NCBI GenBank assembly: GCA_050696075.1
Contig: JBOGUF010000216.1
Span: 1-64,000 of the forward strand
Direction: 5' to 3'
Length of the DNA stretch: 64,000 bases
From: JBOGUF01 sp050696075
Lineage (GTDB): Bacteria; Chloroflexota; Chloroflexia; Thermomicrobiales; UBA6265
Shown in pieces: positions 33,729-42,580 of this stretch; within the stretch, counting starts at the first letter, position 1, and each line of letters begins with the position of its first letter. The notes beneath the pieces were generated by a model. It was not told the DNA's origin, searched no databases, and saw only the letters and a program-made list of their open reading frames with translations. Made by a program: the position numbers and the translations under genes.

Positions 33729-33824
33729 ATGAAGACCCGCGCCAGCCTCTCCATTATCGGCCTCGTACTTATTTCGCTCCCGGTCGGGAGCGTATCGTGC
33801 TGTGGAGGCCACGACCCGGCGTAG
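33729..33824 (+). CDS. Leader peptide of the branched-chain amino acid operon
   Basis: A 31-codon ORF lies between the operon promoter and a terminator-like hairpin. Ten codons are Leu, Ile or Val, and nine of these fall in residues 7-19 (LSIIGLVLISLPV). This is the expected composition of an attenuation sensor: ribosome stalling at these codons when charged Leu/Ile/Val tRNA is scarce would alter RNA folding downstream. The last residues, SCCGGHDPA, are unusual, with adjacent cysteines. The ribosome binding site is weak. The function is inferred from codon content, location and the RNA segments around it. Confidence 0.82.
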   Translation: MKTRASLSIIGLVLISLPVGSVSCCGGHDPA

Positions 33825-33883
33825 GGTCCGACGAGAACGAACGAGACGCGGTTAGATGGCCTCCCCACCACGGGAGGCTTTTT
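33759..33883 (+). promoter_or_regulatory. Transcription attenuator of the ilv-leu operon
   Basis: Four complementary segments are present. Segment 1 GGCCTC (33759-33764, within leader codons Gly-Leu) pairs with segment 2 GAGGCC (33805-33810). Segment 2 GGAGGCCA (33804-33811) alternatively pairs over 8 bp with segment 3 TGGCCTCC (33857-33864). Segment 3 GCCTCCC (33859-33865) pairs with segment 4 GGGAGGC (33872-33878), followed by TTTTT (33879-33883), an intrinsic terminator. A stalled ribosome would cover segment 1, free 2 to pair with 3 and block termination. An extra CGCTCCC/GGGAGCG hairpin lies in the leader ORF. Confidence 0.8.
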
Positions 33884-34019
33884 GGATTGTCTGGAGCAAC
33901 CAGAACGAACGAACGGTAGTCGGGCAGCGCAGCCATACCGGGACCGCGACGAAGCGAGTCGATGTGAACGAATTCGAAGTCAGTCGGCCGCGCCGGAAGC
34001 GCGAGAACGGAGCTGAGCG

Positions 34020-35795
34020 ATGGCAAGTGCGAGCCCCTCGACCCTGCCACGGGCGCGTGAGCAACTTGACGGTCGTGATCAAGGTCCCACGCCTGAGAGC
34101 GAGCGGCCAGTCATGACCGGCTCCCAGATCACCTGTGCCAGCCTCGAAGCGGAGGGCGTCACGACCGTCTTCGGCTATCCCGGGGGTGCGGTAATCCCGC
34201 TCTACGACGCGCTGCCGCGCTCCAATCTACATCACGTCCTCGTCCGATTCGAGCAATGGGCAGCGCTCGCCGCGGATGGCTATGCCCGTGCCACCGGCAA
34301 AGTCGGCGTTTGCATGGCGACGTCCGGCCCCGGCGCGACCAATCTCATCACCGGTCTTGCCAACGCCCAGCTCGACTCGGTGCCGGTCGTCGCGATCACG
34401 GGTCAGGTCGTGCAGCCGCTGATCGGCCGTGACGCTTTCCAAGAGGTCGACATCACCGGCATCAGCTTACCGGTGACGAAGCACAATTACCTCGTCACCG
34501 ATCCGGCCGATATTGCGTCCACGATCAAGGAGGCATTCTTCCTGGCGCGTACCGGCCGGCCCGGCCCGGTACTGGTCGATATCTCGAAGAGTGCGTTCAT
34601 CGCCTCGGCTCCGTTTCAGTATCCGGCGTCCGTCGGCCGCCGCGGTTACCAGCCAAGCATGCTGCCGAATATGCGCCAGGTTCGTCTGGCGGCAGAGTTG
34701 ATCAATCAGGCGAAGAAACCGCTGATTATGGCCGGCCACGGCATCATGTTGAGTGGCGGGGAAGAGATCTTCGCTCGCTTCGTCGAGCGGACCGGCATCC
34801 CGGTCATGTTCACGCTGTTGGGACAGGGCTCGTTCCCGGAGTCGCATCCGCTGGCGTTGGGCCTAATGGGCATGCACGGGCACCGCCATGTGAACGAAGC
34901 GCTCGCCGAATCCGACCTCCTGGTCAACATCGGCGCGCGCTTTGACGACCGGGCGACGGGCAAAATCGACGGCTTTGCGTCGAAGGCGCGGGTAGTCCAC
35001 GTCGATATCGACCCGGCTGAGATCGGCAAAAACGTGAAGACCGACGTGCCGGTGGTGGGCGATGCCCGCGAAGTGCTCAAAGTGCTGATCCACGAGGTCG
35101 AGCACCGGCGGCATGACGACTGGTTGGCCTGGATCGACAGCCAGCGCAACCGCGTGCTGGAACGGGCGCTCGAAGATCGGCCCGACTGGCCTGAACCGTA
35201 CGGGATCATCAAGGCGATCGCCGCCGCGACGAACGGCGCGGCGATCTATACGACCGACGTCGGCCAGCACCAGATGTGGGCGGCGCAGCATCTCGGGCTC
35301 GACCATCCGAATCGGTGGCTGACCTCTGGCGGGCTCGGCACCATGGGCTACGGCCTGCCGGCAGCGGTCGGCGCCAAGATCGGCCGGCCCGACATGGAAG
35401 TTTGGGCGATCGTCGGCGACGGCGGCTTCCAGATGTCCTTCAATGAGCTAGCGACCGCCGCCCAAGAGGGACTTGACATCAACGTGGCGGTGATCAACAA
35501 CGGATATCTTGGGATGGTCCGGCAGTGGCAGGACCTCTTCCATGCCAAGAACTATTCGGAGGTCGAGATTTCGGCGCCCGACTTCGTGAAACTGGCGGAG
35601 GCGTTCGGCATTACCGGCATCCGCGTTCGCAAGGATGAGGAGATCATGCCGGCGATTGAGCAGGCGCGACGCACGAAGGGTCCAGTGGTCATCGACTTCG
35701 TGATCGAGCCGGAAGCGAATGTCTGGCCGATCGTGCCGCCGGGTGCGAGCAACTCCGACATGATGCACAATCGGTATCAGGATCCGGACGCATAG
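34020..35795 (+). CDS. ilvB: Acetolactate synthase large subunit
   Basis: IlvB catalyses the thiamine-diphosphate-dependent first common step of Val, Leu and Ile synthesis. The 591-residue protein shows GYPGGAVIPLYDAL, the catalytic Glu in RFEQ with ADGYARATG, SGPGATN, the FAD/pyr region, and the ThDP motif GDGGFQMSFNE...INN. The residue before the Glu is Phe where His is usual. About 30 N-terminal residues precede the conserved core; ATG 34020 with GGAG upstream is taken as start, M32 is an alternative. It is first in the seven-gene operon controlled by the attenuator. Confidence 0.97.
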   Translation: MASASPSTLPRAREQLDGRDQGPTPESERPVMTGSQITCASLEAEGVTTVFGYPGGAVIPLYDALPRSNLHHVLVRFEQWAALAADGYARATGKVGVCMATSGPGATNLITGLANAQLDSVPVVAITGQVVQPLIGRDAFQEVDITGISLPVTKHNYLVTDPADIASTIKEAFFLARTGRPGPVLVDISKSAFIASAPFQYPASVGRRGYQPSMLPNMRQVRLAAELINQAKKPLIMAGHGIMLSGGEEIFARFVERTGIPVMFTLLGQGSFPESHPLALGLMGMHGHRHVNEALAESDLLVNIGARFDDRATGKIDGFASKARVVHVDIDPAEIGKNVKTDVPVVGDAREVLKVLIHEVEHRRHDDWLAWIDSQRNRVLERALEDRPDWPEPYGIIKAIAAATNGAAIYTTDVGQHQMWAAQHLGLDHPNRWLTSGGLGTMGYGLPAAVGAKIGRPDMEVWAIVGDGGFQMSFNELATAAQEGLDINVAVINNGYLGMVRQWQDLFHAKNYSEVEISAPDFVKLAEAFGITGIRVRKDEEIMPAIEQARRTKGPVVIDFVIEPEANVWPIVPPGASNSDMMHNRYQDPDA

Positions 35796-35810
35796 GAAGG
35801 CGTGGCGACG

Positions 35811-36350
35811 ATGAGAGCCCCACACACGCTGGTCGTGCTGGTCGAAGACCATCCGGGTGTCTTAAACCGGGTCGTGTCGCTGCTGCGGCGGCGATCATTC
35901 AACATTGACTCGATCACCGTTGGTCACTCCGAGCAACCCGGCGTTTCTCGGATGACGCTCGTGGTCAACGGTGAAGATTTGGAGGTCGAGCAGGCCGGCA
36001 AGCAACTCTACAAGCTGATGGAGGTGCTGAAGGTCACGGATCTGACTGGCAGCAACTGCCTCGCGCACGAGATGGCGATGATCAAGGTGGCGGCCAAACC
36101 GCAGCACCGTGCGGAGATCATGCTCATCACCCAGATTTTCGACGCGAAGGTGATCGACGCGAGTCCGACCACACTCTTGATCGAAGCGGTTGCCTCGGAA
36201 GAAAAAATCGGCTCGCTCTTGGCGATGCTGCGGCCATTCGGCATCCGCGAGCTGGTGCGCACCGGGCCGGTGGCGATGATGCGGGGAGGGGGATCGCTGA
36301 GCCCGAAGCATCGGGGCCTCGAACGAGACGGTTCGATTGCCGCTGACTGA
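35811..36350 (+). CDS. ilvN: Acetolactate synthase small (regulatory) subunit
   Basis: The ACT-domain subunit activates IlvB and mediates valine feedback inhibition. Residues from about 5 to 80 (HTLVVLVEDHPGVLNRVVSLLRRR, FNIDSITVG) are the ACT domain; the C-terminal half is the second regulatory domain (MLITQIFDAKVIDASP...). ATG 35811 lies 10 bases after GGAAGG; a GTG three codons earlier would be too close to it. 179 residues, normal for the family. It begins 15 bases after ilvB. Confidence 0.95.
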   Translation: MRAPHTLVVLVEDHPGVLNRVVSLLRRRSFNIDSITVGHSEQPGVSRMTLVVNGEDLEVEQAGKQLYKLMEVLKVTDLTGSNCLAHEMAMIKVAAKPQHRAEIMLITQIFDAKVIDASPTTLLIEAVASEEKIGSLLAMLRPFGIRELVRTGPVAMMRGGGSLSPKHRGLERDGSIAAD

Positions 36351-36358
36351 CGAATGCA

Positions 36359-36470
36359 GGCGTTAGGTGTCAGGCGTTAGGGGAACGGCCGCATGTAGGG
36401 GAAGCCATCGCCCAAAGGGCACCCAGCCTGCCCCTATAATCATTCTAGTGCCTAACGTCTAACGCCTAAG
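36359..36470. repeat. Palindromic intergenic repeat between ilvN and ilvC
   Basis: A 24-base segment of GCGTTAG/GTCAGGC units (36359-36382) is mirrored by complementary GCCTAACGTCTAACGCCTA sequence at 36445-36470. Inner TAGGGG/CCCCTA arms also pair. It nearly fills the 142-base gap and resembles REP/MITE-type sequence; related unit arrays occur at 40698-40764 and 43843-43902. Confidence 0.65.
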
Positions 36471-36492
36471 CATAGAAACGGGGGGAAAACAC

Positions 36493-37533
36493 GTGCCCGC
36501 GACGATCTATTACGACAAGGATGCCAACCTTGATCTGTTGCTTGGCAAGACGATTGCGGTCATTGGATATGGCAGCCAAGGGCATGCCCACGCGCTCAAC
36601 CTGCGCGACTCGGGGCTGAACGTCGTCGTGGGGTTGCACGAGGGGAGTAAGAGTCGCGCCCGCGCCGAAGCGGACGGTCTGCGCGTCGCGTCGGTTGCCG
36701 ACGCCGCGCGCGAAGCGGACGTAATCATGGTTCTGGTTCCAGACCAAACGCAAGGCAAGGTCTTCAAGGAGTCGATCGAGCCCAATCTTGGTGCTGGTAA
36801 AACGCTGATGTTTGCGCATGGATTCAACATCCACTTTGGCGAGGTCGTGCCGTCGCCGGATGTGGACGTGTCGATGATCGCGCCGAAGAGTCCGGGGCAC
36901 CGGCTGCGCGAGCTCTACCAGGAGGGCGTCGGAGTGCCGGCCTTGGTGGCGGTGCATCAAGACACGAGTGGCAAGGCAAAGGAAGTGGCGCTGGCGTATG
37001 CGAAGGGCCTCGGCTCGACGCGCGCCGGTGTCCTTGAGACGACCTTCAAGGAAGAGACCGAAACTGATCTCTTCGGCGAGCAGGCGGTCCTATGCGGCGG
37101 CGTCTCGAACCTGATCGAAGCCGGGTTCAATACCCTGGTCGAGGCCGGGTATCAGCCGGAGGTCGCCTACTTCGAATGCCTGCACGAAATGAAGCTGATC
37201 GTCGATCTCTTCTACGAGGGCGGCCTCTCGTACATGCGATACTCGGTCAGCGACACCGCGGAGTACGGCGACTACTACGCCGGCCCGCAAATCGTCGACG
37301 ACCATACGCGGCAGAAGATGAAGGAACTCCTCGCGCGCGTGCAGGACGGCACCTTCGCGAAGGACTGGATCGCGGAGAATGAGGCCGGCCGCCAAAAGTT
37401 CCTCGGCATGCGCGAGGAGCACGCCAAGACGACCATCGAGACGGTCGGCAAGGAGCTGCGGGCGATGATGCCCTGGTTGCGGAAGGGCCGACCGGCGCCC
37501 ACGACCGCCGCGGGCAGCTCCCAAGGGGACTAG
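36493..37533 (+). CDS. ilvC: Ketol-acid reductoisomerase
   Basis: IlvC isomerises and reduces acetolactate with NADPH and magnesium. The 346-residue protein is the short class I type. Visible motifs: IAVIGYGSQGHAHALNLRDSG (nucleotide binding), VPDQTQ, IAPKSPGH, TFKEETETDLFGEQAVLCGG with metal-binding acids, and MRYSVSDTAEYGDY. GTG start at 36493, preceded by GGGGGGAA. leuA begins 2 bases after its stop. Confidence 0.97.
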   Translation: MPATIYYDKDANLDLLLGKTIAVIGYGSQGHAHALNLRDSGLNVVVGLHEGSKSRARAEADGLRVASVADAAREADVIMVLVPDQTQGKVFKESIEPNLGAGKTLMFAHGFNIHFGEVVPSPDVDVSMIAPKSPGHRLRELYQEGVGVPALVAVHQDTSGKAKEVALAYAKGLGSTRAGVLETTFKEETETDLFGEQAVLCGGVSNLIEAGFNTLVEAGYQPEVAYFECLHEMKLIVDLFYEGGLSYMRYSVSDTAEYGDYYAGPQIVDDHTRQKMKELLARVQDGTFAKDWIAENEAGRQKFLGMREEHAKTTIETVGKELRAMMPWLRKGRPAPTTAAGSSQGD

Positions 37534-37535
37534 CC

Positions 37536-39119
37536 ATGGAAAGCGTAAGTACCGGGGAGGCTGACGTACGTCGCCAGATTTTGGTCTTCGACACGACGCT
37601 GCGCGACGGTGAGCAATCGCCAGGCGCGACAATGACCGAAGACGAAAAGCTGGAGGTCGCGGACGCGCTCGTCGCGCTCGGAGTGGACGTCATCGAGGCT
37701 GGCTTTCCGGCCGCCTCTCCTGGCGACTTCGAGGCAGTCCGCCAAATCGCGCAGCGCGTCAAGGGCTCGGTGGTGGCGGGACTCGCCCGTACGAACCGAG
37801 GCGACATCGAACGGGCGGCGCAGGCGATTCGCGGCGCGGAAGCGGCACGCATCCACACCTTCATCGCCACGTCCGACATCCATCTCAACCATAAGTTGCG
37901 AATGAGCCGCGACGAGGTGTTGGATCGCGTCACCGAGATGGTCGGGCTGGCGAAGGGGTTCACCAGCGACGTCGAGTTCTCGGCCGAAGATGCGACCCGG
38001 TCCGATTGGAACTTTCTGGTCGAGGTCTTCTCCCGCGCGATTGGGGCCGGGGCGACGACGCTCAACGTGCCCGACACCGTCGGCTACACGACGCCGCGCG
38101 AATACCAGGCACTGATGGAGCATCTCCGCGAGAAAGTGCCGGGAATTGAAGACGTCGTCATCTCCGTGCATTGCCACAACGATCTCGGCATGGCGACCGC
38201 CAACACGTTGGCCGCGGTTGCCGCCGGGGCTCGGCAGGTCGAGGTCACGGTCAACGGCATCGGTGAACGCGCGGGCAATACGGCCTTAGAAGAGGTCGTC
38301 ATGGCCCTTTCGACGCGTGGCGAGCAATTTGGCGACGTACATACCCGGATCCGCAAGGAACGCATCGTCCCGACGAGCCGGCTCGTCAGCGGCATCACCG
38401 GGTTGCAGGTGCAGGTCAACAAGGCGATTGTTGGCGCCAATGCCTTCGCCCACGAGGCCGGCATCCACCAGGACGGGATGCTGAAGGAGCGCACAACCTA
38501 CGAAATCATGAATCCGGAGGACGTCGGCTGGGAAGGGACTAAACTGGTCCTCGGCAAGCACTCGGGCCGGGCCGGTTTCCGTAACGCGCTCAACGAACTG
38601 GGAATCCGATTGGAGGAGGAGCGGTTGCAGGAAGCGTATTTGCGGTTCCTGGGACTTGCCGACCGCAAGAAGCGAGTGACGGCCGCTGACCTCGTCGCGT
38701 TAGTGCAAGATCAGCTTCAAGCCGAGCACGACACCTACCGGCTCGTGCAGTGGCGCGTCGATATCGCGAGCGGTGAGCCGGCGAACGCGTCGGTCGTACT
38801 CGCGCATGGTAACAACCAGGTCGTCGGGGATGGCGAAGGGAATGGCCCGGTCGATGCGCTCTTCGCGGCGATCGACGCCGCGACTGGATTGACCGCGGAA
38901 CTGGAGTACTATCACGTCGAAGCGGTGACGCCCGGCGAAGATGCCCAGGGGCAGGTCCACGTCCGCATCCGCGTCAATGGCGAGCTGTACACGGGCCACG
39001 GTCTCGCCACCGACATTGTCGAGGCGAGCGCCCGTGCCTATCTGGCGGCGCTCAGCCGTGTCGAACTCTCCCAGCCGTCGACGGTGATTGCTGGCTCCTC
39101 CACGTCGAGGTGGACATAA
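37536..39119 (+). CDS. leuA: 2-Isopropylmalate synthase
   Basis: LeuA condenses acetyl-CoA with 2-ketoisovalerate, the first committed leucine step, and is feedback inhibited by leucine. The 527-residue protein has FDTTLRDGEQSPG at the N-terminus, the HCHNDLGMATANT metal motif, NGIGERAGNTALEEV, and a C-terminal regulatory domain from about 390. It follows ilvC after 2 bases, its ribosome site lying in the ilvC end. Confidence 0.97.
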   Translation: MESVSTGEADVRRQILVFDTTLRDGEQSPGATMTEDEKLEVADALVALGVDVIEAGFPAASPGDFEAVRQIAQRVKGSVVAGLARTNRGDIERAAQAIRGAEAARIHTFIATSDIHLNHKLRMSRDEVLDRVTEMVGLAKGFTSDVEFSAEDATRSDWNFLVEVFSRAIGAGATTLNVPDTVGYTTPREYQALMEHLREKVPGIEDVVISVHCHNDLGMATANTLAAVAAGARQVEVTVNGIGERAGNTALEEVVMALSTRGEQFGDVHTRIRKERIVPTSRLVSGITGLQVQVNKAIVGANAFAHEAGIHQDGMLKERTTYEIMNPEDVGWEGTKLVLGKHSGRAGFRNALNELGIRLEEERLQEAYLRFLGLADRKKRVTAADLVALVQDQLQAEHDTYRLVQWRVDIASGEPANASVVLAHGNNQVVGDGEGNGPVDALFAAIDAATGLTAELEYYHVEAVTPGEDAQGQVHVRIRVNGELYTGHGLATDIVEASARAYLAALSRVELSQPSTVIAGSSTSRWT

Positions 39120-39140
39120 TTTAGCGTACCGCGCCGCTCG

Positions 39141-39267
39141 TCGTAGGGGAGGGACCCGCGCCGCAGTTCCGCTCCCCATCGCCCGCGGGGCGATAACCGT
39201 CGAAGCGGCCGGCACGCTGGCATGTCGCGCGCGGCGCGACGGGCGGGCGCGGGTCCCGCCCCTTCGA
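39141..39267. repeat. 127-bp MITE-like element between leuA and leuC
   Basis: 22-bp terminal inverted repeats at 39141-39162 and 39246-39267 match at 20 of 22 positions (shared core GGGACCCGCGCC). An inner hairpin ATCGCCC-GCG-GGGCGAT lies near 39178-39194. No gene lies inside. It sits within the operon spacer, so any transcript to leuC would carry it as a long stem. A miniature transposable element or an RNA-level regulator are both possible. Confidence 0.65.
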
Positions 39268-39284
39268 CTGGGGTGCAAGCGACA

Positions 39285-40694
39285 ATGACCTCAATAGGCA
39301 AGACGCTAAGCGAGAAGGTCTGGAAACGGCACGTCGTCCATTCGGCCGAGGGCGAGCCTGACCTGCTCTTCATCGACCTTCACCTCGTACATGAGGTGAC
39401 GTCGCCGCAAGCCTTTGACGGGCTGCGCTTGGCCGGACGGCCGGTGCGGCGACCAGACTTGACAGTGGCGACCGCTGACCACAACGTGCCAACGATCGAT
39501 ATCGACCGGCCGATTGTCGATCCAATCTCCGCCATACAGGTTTCGACGCTGACGAAGAACTGCCGTGAGTTCGGCATTCGCCTCTATCCGATAGGCGACA
39601 TCGGGCAGGGCATCGTCCACGTCATCGGCCCGGAGCAGGGACTGACCCTACCGGGGATGACGGTCGTCTGCGGCGACAGTCACACCTCGACGCACGGTGC
39701 ATTCGGCGCGCTCGCCTTCGGCATCGGCACGAGCGAGGTCGAGCACGTTCTCGCGACGCAGACGCTGCCGCAGGTGAAACCGAAGAAGATGGCGATCACG
39801 GTCGACGGAGCATTGCAGGAGGGCGTCACCGCGAAGGACGTCATCCTGGCGATCATCGGTAAGATCGGCACCGGCGGCGGGATCGGATCGATCGTCGAGT
39901 ACCGCGGTTCCGCCATCCGCTCCCTCTCGATGGAAGGGCGGATGACGGTCTGCAACATGTCAATCGAGGCAGGCGCCAAGGCCGGACTGATCGCGCCGGA
40001 CGACACCACGTTCGCCTACGTCGAGGGGCGGCCACACGCGCCACGCGGCGTCGAGTGGGAACGGGCGCTGGACGAATGGCGCTCGCTTTCGACCGACCAA
40101 GCCGCGGCCTTTGACCACGAAGTCGAACTGGATGCGGAGCGGATCGCGCCACACGTATCGTGGGGGACCAATCCTGGGCAGGTGATCGCGATCGACGGTG
40201 CGGTGCCGGATCCGACCGGGTTTGACGATCCGACCGCGCGGTCGGCGGCGGAACGGGCACTGGCGTATATGGGTCTCGCTCCCGGTACGCCCATGCGCGA
40301 GATCGCGGTCGACACGGTCTTTATCGGGTCGTGCACCAATAGCCGCATCGAAGACTTGCGCCTAGCCGCGTCGGTCGTGTCGGGGCGGCGCGTGCGCACC
40401 GGACTGCGGGCGATGGTCGTCCCCGGTTCCATGCGCGTGCGGGCGCAGGCCGAGGCCGAAGGACTCGACCGGGTCTTCAGAGATGCCGGATTCGAGTGGC
40501 GAGCGGCCGGCTGTTCGATGTGTTTGGGCATGAATCCGGATCAGCTCAGCCCCGGCGAACGCTGCGCCTCGACTAGCAATCGCAACTTCGAGGGCCGGCA
40601 AGGCAAGGGCGGGCGCACGCACCTCGTTTCGCCTGCGGTCGCCGCCGCGACCGCCGTTGTCGGAACCTTCGCGACTCCCGCCGATCTACGATGA
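39285..40694 (+). CDS. leuC: 3-Isopropylmalate dehydratase large subunit
   Basis: LeuC carries the 4Fe-4S cluster that isomerises 2- to 3-isopropylmalate with LeuD. From ATG 39285 it has 469 residues. Motifs: VCGDSHTSTHGAFGALAFG, a cluster Cys in GSCTNSRIEDLR, and the two others in GCSMCLGMNPD. The open frame extends into the preceding palindrome, but conserved sequence begins at this ATG. Confidence 0.96.
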   Translation: MTSIGKTLSEKVWKRHVVHSAEGEPDLLFIDLHLVHEVTSPQAFDGLRLAGRPVRRPDLTVATADHNVPTIDIDRPIVDPISAIQVSTLTKNCREFGIRLYPIGDIGQGIVHVIGPEQGLTLPGMTVVCGDSHTSTHGAFGALAFGIGTSEVEHVLATQTLPQVKPKKMAITVDGALQEGVTAKDVILAIIGKIGTGGGIGSIVEYRGSAIRSLSMEGRMTVCNMSIEAGAKAGLIAPDDTTFAYVEGRPHAPRGVEWERALDEWRSLSTDQAAAFDHEVELDAERIAPHVSWGTNPGQVIAIDGAVPDPTGFDDPTARSAAERALAYMGLAPGTPMREIAVDTVFIGSCTNSRIEDLRLAASVVSGRRVRTGLRAMVVPGSMRVRAQAEAEGLDRVFRDAGFEWRAAGCSMCLGMNPDQLSPGERCASTSNRNFEGRQGKGGRTHLVSPAVAAATAVVGTFATPADLR

Positions 40695-40697
40695 GCC

Positions 40698-40764
40698 GTC
40701 AGGCGTCAGGCGTCAGAAGTTCGTTCATTTTCCTGTCGCCTGTCGCCCGTCGCCTGTCGCCTGG
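40698..40764. repeat. GTCAGGC/GTCGCCT unit array before leuD
   Basis: GTCAGGC units (40698-40716, about three) face CCTGTCGCC-type units (40732-40764, about four) of roughly complementary sequence, forming a degenerate inverted array across the leuC end and leuD leader. Unit size and sequence resemble the arrays at 36359 and 43843. Confidence 0.5.
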
Positions 40765-40773
40765 AGAAGTGCC

Positions 40774-41382
40774 ATGCAACCTGTGCGCGTTATCACCGGG
40801 ACCGCCGTCCCGCTCGATCAAGGTGACGTTGATACCGACCAGATCATCCCTGCCGTTTGGCTTAAGCGCATTAGTCGCGAGGGATTCGGGGAGGGGCTCT
40901 TTTCGACCTGGCGCGAACGCGATCCCGACTTCGTGCTCAACCGTCCCGAATTCCAAGGGGGATCGATCCTAATCGCCGGGCCGAACTTTGGCATCGGCTC
41001 TTCCCGTGAGCATGCGGTCTGGGCGCTGATGGCCTACGGATTCAATGCCGTCATCTCGCCGCGCTTCGGCGATATTTTCCGCAACAACGCGACGAAGTCG
41101 GGATTGGTGCCGGTGGTCGTAGACCCCGAGGTAGGCGAGTTATTGCTCCGCGCGGCGGCGGACGAGCCCGGCTTGCAAATCACGGTCGACGTCGAGCGTC
41201 GAGTCCTTTCCGTGCCGGAAATCGGCGTCGAGGTCCCCTTCCCACTCGACGACTTCACCCAGTACCGGCTCGTCGAGGGATTGGACGACATCGGCCTGAC
41301 CATGCGCCACGCGGATGCCATTACCGCCTTTGAGGCGCGGCGTCCGTCCTGGATGCCAGTCGTCCAAGCCGTGGGGGCTTGA
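40774..41382 (+). CDS. leuD: 3-Isopropylmalate dehydratase small subunit
   Basis: LeuD completes the isomerase with LeuC. From ATG 40774 (GGAGAAG upstream) it has 202 residues with the swivel-domain motifs DTDQIIPAVWLKR, GPNFGIGSSREHAVWAL and RFGDIFRNNATKSGLVPV. Length and motifs match the bacterial small subunit. leuB follows after 64 bases. Confidence 0.96.
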   Translation: MQPVRVITGTAVPLDQGDVDTDQIIPAVWLKRISREGFGEGLFSTWRERDPDFVLNRPEFQGGSILIAGPNFGIGSSREHAVWALMAYGFNAVISPRFGDIFRNNATKSGLVPVVVDPEVGELLLRAAADEPGLQITVDVERRVLSVPEIGVEVPFPLDDFTQYRLVEGLDDIGLTMRHADAITAFEARRPSWMPVVQAVGA

Positions 41383-41446
41383 GGTTCGACATGATGAACG
41401 CGGCCTATGCGCGGCGTTTCAACCTGGGGACCACTTGAGGAGGGGC

Positions 41447-42565
41447 ATGGGAATCACCGCGACAATTGCGTTCTTGCCGGGCGATGGGGTCGGTCCGGAG
41501 ATTATGGTCGAAGCGGGGAAGGTGATTGATGCCGTGGCAGAACGCTTTGGTCATCGCTTTGAGCGGCCGGAGGTCCTGATCGGCGGCGCGGCGATTGACG
41601 CTTATGGCTTACCGCTTCGCGAAGAGGACGTGGAGCGGTGCCGCAAAGCGGACGCGGTGCTCCTTGGGGCAATTGGCGGGCCAAGGTGGGACGATCCCCA
41701 CGGGAATGTGCGACCGGAACAGGGATTGTTGCGCTTACGCAAGTCGCTTGGACTGTATGCCAACCTGCGGCCGGTGGCGGTGACGCCGGCGCTGGCCGAC
41801 GCTTCGCCGGTGAAGGCTGACATCGTGCGCGACGTCGATATGATCGTGGTGAGGGAATTGACCGGCGGTTTGTACTTCGGTCGGCCGTCGCGCCAGTGGC
41901 GGGAACGGCGCGGACGTGTCGCCATCGACACCTTGACTTACCGCGAGCACGAGATCGAGCGGGTTACGCGGTTGGCGTTTGGTCTCGCCCGCGGCCGGCG
42001 GCGGAAGGTGGCGAGCGTCGATAAAGCCAACGTGCTTTCGACGTCGCGGCTCTGGCGTAGCATCGTCACTGAGGTCGCGCGGGATTTCCCGGACGTCGAG
42101 CTTGAGCACGTATTAGTCGACGCGATGACGATGCGATTGATCCGTCAGCCGGCTCGCTTCGACGTCGTCGTCACCGAGAACATGTTCGGTGACATCTTAA
42201 CCGATGAGGCGTCGGTCCTTGCCGGCTCGATCGGGCTCCTGCCCTCGGCCAGTATCGGCGCGGCGAAGGTCGGTTCTGGCCGCCTGCTGGGGCTCTACGA
42301 GCCGATTCACGGCAGCGCGCCGCACATGACCGGCCAAGGTCGGGCCAATCCGACGGGCACGATCCTCTCGGCCGCGCTGATGCTGCGCCTCTCCCTTGGA
42401 TTAGAGGAAGAAGCGGCGACCATTGAGCGTGCTGTAAACGCGACCATTGATGCGGGCATTCGCACGCCGGACATCGCGGCCGAGGGGTTGATGCCAGTGA
42501 CGACTGGCGAGTTCGGGAGCGCGGTCGCCGAGCGCGTCGCCCACGAACAGGAAGATGCTGACTAA
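41447..42565 (+). CDS. leuB: 3-Isopropylmalate dehydrogenase
   Basis: LeuB oxidatively decarboxylates 3-isopropylmalate with NAD+. From ATG 41447 (GAGGAGGGG upstream) it has 372 residues. Motifs: LPGDGVGPEIM, RELTGGLYFG, DKANVLSTSRLWR, VTENMFGDILTDEAS and EPIHGSAPHMTGQGRANP. It is the last gene of the operon; a minus-strand gene converges on it 15 bases later. Confidence 0.96.
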   Translation: MGITATIAFLPGDGVGPEIMVEAGKVIDAVAERFGHRFERPEVLIGGAAIDAYGLPLREEDVERCRKADAVLLGAIGGPRWDDPHGNVRPEQGLLRLRKSLGLYANLRPVAVTPALADASPVKADIVRDVDMIVVRELTGGLYFGRPSRQWRERRGRVAIDTLTYREHEIERVTRLAFGLARGRRRKVASVDKANVLSTSRLWRSIVTEVARDFPDVELEHVLVDAMTMRLIRQPARFDVVVTENMFGDILTDEASVLAGSIGLLPSASIGAAKVGSGRLLGLYEPIHGSAPHMTGQGRANPTGTILSAALMLRLSLGLEEEAATIERAVNATIDAGIRTPDIAAEGLMPVTTGEFGSAVAERVAHEQEDAD

Positions 42566-42580
42566 ACCGCGTTTGGTGCC

